A DNA stretch of 64,000 bases from Ectobius pallidus (Eukaryota > Arthropoda > Insecta > Blattodea > Ectobiidae), in assembly GCA_964059195.1 (NCBI GenBank), contig CAXKWD010000001.1, forward strand, positions 157,778,532-157,842,531, given 5' to 3'. Positions 57,350-64,000 of the stretch are shown in pieces; position 1 is the first letter of the stretch, and each line of letters starts with the position of its first letter. A model generated the notes under the pieces. It saw nothing but the letters and a program-made list of their open reading frames with translations, was not told where the DNA came from and ran no database searches. The position numbers and the translations under genes were made by a program.

Positions 57350-57520
57350 TCAGCTGCTTTCAACAAAAGGAGGACTCTACTACACACGGAGTGAATCATG
57401 GACGCTGTAAAAAATGAAAGGAAATATATAGAGAGCTTTGAGATATGGTGTTGGAGGATGGAGACGATACGATGGACAGACAGAATAACGAATGAAGAAG
57501 TTTTAAGAAGAATGGATGAG
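57350..57520 (+). pseudogene. RTE-like LINE reverse-transcriptase C-terminal fragment
   Basis: The frame reads AAFNKRRTLLHTE and a stop, then NERKYIESFEIWCWRMETIR followed by WTDRITNEEVLRRMDE. The pattern ESFEMWCWRRM-x-x-(I)-x-WTDR-(V/I)-TNEEVLRR is typical of the region after the RT domain in RTE-like and related insect LINE polyproteins. The segment between FNKRRTLL and NERKYIE, normally about 30-40 residues with the YGAETW motif, is missing. No RT core is present. One Arg of the WCWRRM motif is missing. The GRPRxRWEDN end that would follow is not here, but an independent copy of it lies at 16201-16350. Confidence 0.78.
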
Positions 57521-57607
57521 TTGGAAGTAGTTATGGCCAAATACCGGAATGGAATAACTGTTCCACGAAGTAATTTGTTAAGATCTATTAAATGTATCAT
57601 TAAATAA

Positions 57608-59354
57608 CATCTCTACATTATACTGTGGCGTTTTCCTGATGAGCATGTGCCGGCAAATTCAGTTTTTAGAAGTCAAAGGTAAAAGAAGCTCTTCTAGTAG
57701 TAGGTGATATTAATTAAAAGGGAGAAAAGTGTACAATTATAACACTCAGGATTACCGAATATGGTCTCAGTCAAGTAGAAAATACTCTTTTACTTAAAAA
57801 TACTTGCACATGTTTATTAAACAGACTGTTTTGTAAAATTGTAAATGTTAAAATTAATTATACCTTTTTAAATGTTAAATTTCTCACGGTAGTCACAAGA
57901 AAATAGTCCCTTGGTGGCTGAAAAGCGTTTTTCACTCTATCCCATAAGTTGGCAGCCATGCACGTGAAAATCATGCTAGGTATCAGGTCAGCTGGAAAGC
58001 TCCCAAAATGGCTGCACGGTACGCAATAAATTATCTTTTCACCAATATGAACGACTGTCTAAAAATAGTGTATAATGCATATTTAAAATTATATTATATT
58101 GCTCCCTAGGATTGCTACATTCGTCCTTACGGGATCGTTTCGCAAAAATACCTACTAGCAAAACAAAATATCGTTTTTACCACTTGTTTCATAACTACTT
58201 TCATACTACAATACTGAAATTACACAAAAAAGGGATAGCATATTGTGAAAGCAATATTTGAAAGCATATCTGGTTACTTATTGATTTTGTAAAATACATG
58301 CGTGCCTCGTTTATAATACAATAAGCTACTATCGATTAGTTAAAATAATGAATTTTGTCGAGAATAATAAGCAATTTTTGTCATTTGCTATTTAAAAAAA
58401 GTAAACTCAATGTTAACCGAGATATTTTTACTATTCAATTTTTGTGCTCTTTATGTGATCACTAGGGTCTATTGTTTACTGTTATACAAAACATATAACG
58501 TAAAACCTTCTCAGGAGAGTCCAGGCCCGGAATATGAACTCTCTTTAATTTACATGCTGCTGTTACAGCATGATTAAAAAAATGACAGACACTCATGAAA
58601 ACTGAAAATCATACACACATGGTGATAATTTCTTCTTAAATATGCATTTATTTAATAACTGGCCGGATACCCATCCTTGGATTCCGGGCGGAAAAGTATT
58701 TTCACGGTTTTTAGCCTTACCAGAGAAACATGAAGAGGAAGTAACCGTACTTAGTTTTTAGGGCGCCTGACGGTCTTCCAGACTTTGTGGCAATTTATTT
58801 ATTTATTTTTGAAGTATTATTTCAATATTTGAGCCATGTGTATATGCTGTTATCAAATATTTTATCGACAGTCAGAACAATGTCGTCTGTGCTAGAAATG
58901 AACCATTTTTAGGCCTAGCAACAGAGATTACACTTAGATGCAGGAAGAAACATCCCCAACGCTCATCATAATCTGACGGAAGAAAGTTAATTGGGTTCCG
59001 CCTACCCTTAAACAAGTTCAATAATTTATTGCCATTGAACCATTTCTAGAGCGCACCATTTTCAAAAATGTAAGGAGCTTACACCAAATCATCAAGTCCA
59101 AATTCACTTACACTTCTTAGGCACTGAGCTAACGTATCACAGCATAGCTAACATGACTGGGGTTTCAAAAGCAAATATAATGTCGAGTAACATACTCTTT
59201 CTTGTCCATAATATTTTCACACAACAAAAACTGAGCTTTTATGAAACAGGCCCTAGAGGGAAAAATAAGATCTTCGGTTTTAACAGTAGCCCATGAAGAA
59301 TTGACATGCCTCTATGTTCTGTGTGTTCCATGGCTTGTGTTTATTTGTGTGTGG
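57608..59354. other. Unassigned A+T-rich sequence
   Basis: No supported feature. Confidence 0.4.
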
Positions 59355-59515
59355 AGGTTCCATCGGGTAGGGAACGACCCCTTAAAACAGAAACACCCAG
59401 TCCTGATTTAGTTCTGAAAGGGAATTTTCACTGCTGAAAAATCCCCAACTTGGCCGGGAATCGAACCCGGACCGCCGGGGTGGAAGGCAGGCACGCTACC
59501 CATGGCGGTGGATGA
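59355..59515 (-). mobile_element. tRNA-derived SINE, family S5
   Basis: The minus strand starts CCACCGCCATGGGTAGCGTG, CCTGCCTTCCACCCCGGCGG and TCCGGGTTCGATTCCCGGCC. A and B boxes are intact. The body passes GGGGATTTTTCAGCAGTGAA to the GGACTGGGTGTTTCTG block, which also occurs in the copy at 36280-36390. Confidence 0.8.
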
Positions 59516-60689
59516 ATTTGAACGTTAATTATTATGCTATTAGGTGAAAAAGCGGAGGTCAGTGAACGACTATAGTCTTATAGGCCTAACGTTTCCAGGT
59601 ATAAAAACTATGTTCGTGTAGAATTGCATCACACCCAGTTGCACAGCGGCAAAATGTAGTGTACATTTTGTTTTATGTGTAACGTTTACCTTTATTATAT
59701 TTTTCTAAGAACTAGTTTGCTTGATCGAGTTTTCAAGTGAATCGAGTTTTCTTGATCTCCTTTACTTCCAGCCCTAACTGGGTACTAAATTATTAATTAT
59801 TTCTACACCTCTTAACATTCACCTTATACTTTGATCACTAGCAAAATGGATCGTTTTTGAACGGATTCTTGCTAGATTTATCTTAAGAACGTTACAGTTT
59901 GATAGATTGAAAAATATAACTCTAACCTATCATAGAAAGTATTTGGGTTTCAATATTGGGGAAAAAATAAAATAAAATAAAATAAATAAATAAATAAATA
60001 AATTAAAAAAAAGACAAGTAAACATCTATTTAAAGTAATAGGCAGGCCCATTATGTCTAACAATTTCTAAATATATTTAACTTTTGACCATTATTTCAAA
60101 TATTTTTAATGAAAAGTATAACGTTTGTTATTACTTGCACTCATAACATATAATTTTTCTGAGTGTTACAATAATGATGAGTTTTATGTGTAATGTTTAC
60201 CTTTATTATATTTGTCTAAGAACCAGTTTGCTTGGTATCGTGCCATTTTGATTGGTATCTGCTCTCGTTTTGTATATAAAAAACATACATGAAACAAGAA
60301 TATCCAGAACTATTTCATACTTCATCTCCCTTTATTTCCTGACCTATTAGCCCTACAGAAATATGATATGCATCAATTTTGAAGGAAATTTTATACAGTT
60401 TAATGTTGTATTGTACAAATCTATTTTTGCTAGAACATGTAATTTTTCAGATATTTAGGGAAAACTGAGAAAATACATTAGGCTATATGTGTCCCCCACT
60501 CCTGCTCACGCCCCATGTATTTGTATTGTGATCGGATTTTTAAGGAATGGTTTTTTAATATATAATTGCCTTCTCCGCATGTTTCACCTTGTAAATACAG
60601 AATATACAGTGTATGTATAAGATAAAGAGAGAGTACATAAAGAGAAAGTGCAATATACAATTTTCTTTCGAAATCTCTACAATTGTACA
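59516..60689. other. Unassigned sequence with a spaced direct repeat
   Basis: TTTTATGTGTAAYGTTTACC, TTTATTATATTTKTCTAAGA and ACYAGTTTGCTTG occur at 59671-59727 and 60182-60238, about 511 bp apart in direct orientation. An AAAAT/AAAT microsatellite lies at 59963-60012. Confidence 0.7.
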
Positions 60690-61060
60690 GAATTTAAATT
60701 GCTATAACGTTTGAAAATTTGAAGACATAATGACAAAAGACTACTCATTTTAAAGGAAATGTATTTCCCTACAACTTCTTTTATGAGGACATTGCTGTAA
60801 ACCTATGGGCTGAAGCGCTAGAAGGCGAAGTGTGTCGAAAAGCGTGAGGCGAAAGAACATTTTTCGAAAATTTGCTATTTTCAGTGGCGGATATCTCGAA
60901 AGCTATTGGGAATAGAGGAACATGTATAATTTTATCAGCTTGAATTTTGAATAGAGTAGCGTTTCCTCTACGATGCACCGTTGTTGAGACATGAGACCTA
61001 AAAGTGATCTTCTACGGGCTCGCTCACCCCAACCCTAGGGGACTTTAATATGTTGTTCAG
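60690..61060 (-). repeat. Diverged relative of the long terminal repeats at 23943-27194
   Basis: In the same order as the right arm (26700-27100): TTTGAAAATTTGAAGACATA-like opening, CATTTTAAAGGAAATGTATT, a CTACAACTTCTTTTATGA block, CGAAAAGCGTGAGGCGAA, TTTTCGAAAATTTGCTATTT, GGCGGATATCTCGAAAGCTA, TATAATTTTATCAGCTTGAA, TTGAATAGAGTAGCGTTTCC, GATCTTCTACGGGCTCGCTC and CCTAGGGGACTTTAATATG. Only an arm is recognisable. Confidence 0.65.
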
Positions 61061-62459
61061 GACAGTCCCACCGACAATTCCACCAAATTTAAAAACTACA
61101 CGATTTTTATTTTATTTTTTCAATTCAGTGTTTTTTTTTTACCTTTATTAACTGGACGGCATTTAAAATGTGCAAGCGTTTCGCTTTGTTGTGCGTGATA
61201 GTCTAAACACACGCGGCAGGGGTTTCGTTTCACTTCCTTGGCTTGATAGTTATTCAGTGATAGGAGAGTACTTTTCTAACAAGGCCAGTGACTAGGGTTA
61301 TAATTTAAAATACCGTTTTAAATATTGTTGTATAAAATGCTGCAATCAGCATTACTACTGAATATTCCCAAGTATAATCGGGCGTATGGAAATTTTCCGT
61401 TGCTTCTGGTGTCTTCTAGGGTCTTTCTTTAATTTAAGTTGGCATTGAATCTTCTTATCATTCTGTTCCACACCACACATGGGTGAGCCAATCTCTTATT
61501 GGTCTGAGTCCACCCATATGCGTTTGCATATGAACAACGTTCAGGCCTAGGTGAGCGGCTAAAGGGGGATGGAGTATGGAAACATTTCGTTTAAGTGGCT
61601 AGAATGTCTAGATCAATTTTTGGATGATAATTTCAATAGCTTTAAGAGTTCAGAAACAAATCATAGGACAGGGTATAGGCCTAAACTGAAATAACTCCAG
61701 CTTGTAGCTTTCCAATACCACAGGATGCACATCTTAGCCAAATATTGTTTTGTAAGATGCTATTAAAAGTCTTGAATCTTTCTTTTGACTTATTAACCTA
61801 AAGGACTTTTCATTTTTTCCAGGGACCAGATGCCTAACAGAAGTCATCATTGGTTAGCTTCGCTGGACAACTATTTATTCCTGTGAGCCACTGGACTAAA
61901 GCTGTACCCTTTCATGGTTTCGGCCTAAAAGGGACTACACGTTTTATTCAATGATCGCCCCGGAATTTACGTTATCCAGTTCAGTTTGTCCTCCTTCTCC
62001 TGTGTGGATACGCATAACGGTGCCAACTAAGCATGTGGCAGGGAGGACAAATGATAGAGTAGGGCCCCTTTTCAGGGGTGAAGAAGGTCTTGGTTCAGAC
62101 CGAGGCCATACCTCTGGAACGGTGAAGGAACATCAGGAGTTTGCAAGGAGACATAAAGGTACGGTTTAAACTACTTTACTGTTTAAGGAGTCGGGCTACT
62201 AGAATACACAACTCTACATTTAACAGATAATGTAAATACATTTTAACAATTTTAATTAGATCGCAAGGCAAATTGAATTTTTCAATCAGAGCCCTCATTC
62301 TATTTGTTCCACTGTACGTGTTTTCCTATTGGCCCTCTTAACTATCCTTTCTTCGTCTATTCTGTATAATACAGACCTTTTTCCGAGCTCCAATTGGTCA
62401 CATATCAAAGCGATGCAGTAATGGTGATACATCCACCATGACAAATCTTCTGAAATAAT
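61061..62459. other. Unassigned sequence
   Basis: No supported feature. A 72-codon plus-strand frame at 61951-62169 has no family. Confidence 0.4.
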
Positions 62460-62805
62460 CTGAATATTTCCTAAACTAAAAGTAAACTCCGTGGCGCTAC
62501 ATCCCTGGAGGGACTTGGCCTACCACCCGACCGCTGCGTCATCTCCCGTAGGCAGATGGCAGGATTGGGGGGCATGTGGTCAGCATGCCGACACCCACGG
62601 CCGTTAATGGTGGTTTTCTTGACCGGAGCCGCTACTTCCCAATCAAGTAGCTCCTCAATTTGAATCACGAGGCTGAGTGCACCCCTACCAGACCTCCCTA
62701 CCTCAGAAAAATCCGAGGAGGTACCGGGAATCGAACCCGGGCCGACGGATCTGTAGTCAGCGACGCTAACCACAAGACCACGCCGGCGGACCTGAATATT
62801 TCCTA
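62460..62805 (-). mobile_element. tRNA-derived SINE, family S4, second full copy
   Basis: CTGAATATTTCCTA lies at 62460-62473 and 62792-62805. Minus-strand head TCCGCCGGCGTGGTCTTGTG with intact A and B boxes (GGGTTCGATTCCCGG). Compared with 27362-27666 it keeps an extra TACCTCCTCGG next to the B box, and the body is otherwise nearly identical. Both copies are therefore young. Confidence 0.95.
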
Positions 62806-62940
62806 GGGAGTCTGTATTAGGTTTTAATACTATCTATACCGTAAAACAGTTTTACATCTTTGAAACATTAGCTCTCTTTGGAAGACCAGCAAGAGGTTAC
62901 GTAGTCAAGGCTATTGTGACGTTACCGGTGTCTTCCCAAG

Positions 62941-62975
62941 CAGTGTTTCTCAATCAGGGGTCCGCGGAACAGGAT
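62941..62975 (+). mobile_element. Orphan hAT-like left terminus
   Basis: CAGTGTTTCTCAATCAGGGG followed by TCCGCGGAAC is the usual end of a hAT group. No inverted partner was found before 64000, so the element is truncated or runs past the window. Confidence 0.6.
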
Positions 62976-63245
62976 TTTTTGGTTGCGTGAGAAGATCGTG
63001 CGTAAAAGCAGTGGACAACATATTGTAGGGGTAAACGCGACAGTTTTAGTACCTCCGACAATTCCATCTCGCGCCGAATGTTCAACTAAAATTATACCAA
63101 TATGAAAAGAAGAATTTATTATTTAACTATCTTAAAGTAAATATTGAAAATGCTGTCCCATCCGATCTATAGTAGATATCTAACAATGCCATATAAAATT
63201 CTACGACTCTCTTTGCAGCTATAGCTGGGATATTTCAGATTTTTT

Positions 63246-63440
63246 CTTGTTATTAAGTGCCACAAAGGTACTTAATAATTTTACTTGGTGAACGGGAAAA
63301 ATGTCTGTCCGTCTGTTTGTCTTTATGCGTGATAACTCTAATATGCGTTATCAGATTTTCATGGCGTTTAGTATACCCACTTATAACGTCCGTAGGAAGA
63401 ACACTATTGATTTTGTATGAAATCGGTCGACCGTTACTCG
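63246..63440 (+). repeat. Dispersed repeat, copy 2 (GTCTGTCTG block)
   Basis: ATTAAGTGCCACAAAGGTAC, TGTCTGTCCGTCTGTTTGTC, GATAACTCTAATATGCG, ATCAGATTTTCATGG and TTATAACGTCC line up with 8751-8945. Confidence 0.65.
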
Positions 63441-64000
63441 AGTAACGGTCACATGGTTTTGAAATAGCATATTTGCTTCAATCGATAGCACTGAATACGC
63501 TGTTTTGGCGCAAAAAATTGAAGGGATATTATTGACATGAGGCATTTCCTGTGAATTCGTTCTTATTCCTTAACATATGCTTTTCAATCTTTCTCAAGAA
63601 ACTCAATAGTTTCTTAAATATGGTCTATTAACTCCATCTGGCACTTGGTTACATCAATTTACCTGATTTTATTAAGGTAGAGAAAGTTATGTGAGTGCCT
63701 CTCATCTGATTTAAATGTTTTTAATCTTATTCTTTGTCCCCGTTCCCGTACAATAATATTTTCTTACCATCAGATACATTTAACACTTCAGTAATAACAC
63801 TTCAGTAATAGTAACACTTCAGAGTTTGCTTTCTTCTGAGGTAGTGTTTGACATCCCCTTGGGGTGTCTTGTAAGATTCCCATATTGATAAAGATGCCTA
63901 AGAAAAGTCTGTACGAGTCTTAAAGCAAAAAGTTGTATCGTATAGGCCTAGTCACAATGTAAGGGCACAAAATACGGGAAGGTTCTTGATCACCTGAGAA
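63441..64000. other. Unassigned sequence
   Basis: A small direct repeat TTCAGTAATA(A/G) lies at 63788-63815. Nothing else. Confidence 0.4.

Overview
The window looks like repeat-dense nuclear DNA of an arthropod, most likely an insect with a large genome. It is A+T-rich, full of microsatellites, and packed with eukaryotic transposons: Helitrons, hAT-like, Tc1/mariner-like and Academ-like DNA elements, tRNA-derived SINEs and decayed LINE fragments. I see no bacterial operons, no rRNA, no convincing functional tRNA and no intact host protein gene. The frequent TAGGCCT-type words and the SINE mix would fit a cockroach-like genome, but that is a guess.

Layout. 1-600: GCATGCGTCA-rich DNA and a short MADF-domain ORF. 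1170-3763: a TIR element (MITE A) whose right end was hit precisely by a three-unit Helitron array. 4221-5255: MITE B, a relative of MITE A. 5750-8390: SINE copies, a duplicated low-complexity repeat, a CTTT microsatellite and a LINE RNase H fragment. 8620-9308: a hAT-like element with a perfect 8-bp target duplication. 9850-13010: a second Helitron array arranged as two ~1.6-kb higher-order repeats. 13.5-14 kb: tRNA-like repeats in inverted orientation. 17649-18722, 31373-32746 and 34054-34285: three copies of a second Helitron family. 19678-20649: a hAT-like element containing a DD41D-type transposase remnant. 23943-27194: a 3.25-kb element with ~0.6-kb terminal inverted repeats, a CAG target duplication and an almost continuous XPG/PIN-like nuclease plus Cys-rich gene on the minus strand. 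34290-35870: a LINE with ORF1 fused to endonuclease. 39-49 kb: small TIR elements and SINEs. 50467-53022: a hAT-like element with a perfect 8-bp target duplication, GGTCTT-repeat arms in inverted orientation and several nested SINEs. 53255-56415: another hAT-like MITE and a Tc1/mariner-like TIR element. 57-64 kb: an RTE-like LINE tail, a diverged cousin of the 24-27 kb element, two SINEs and one hAT-like terminus.

No genes here work together in a pathway. The coherent story is layered transposition. Target duplications, or for Helitrons the exact A/T junction, allow several insertions to be ordered in time. The most interesting pieces are the Academ-like nuclease element, the hAT-like element with hexamer arms, and the rolling-circle Helitron multimers.
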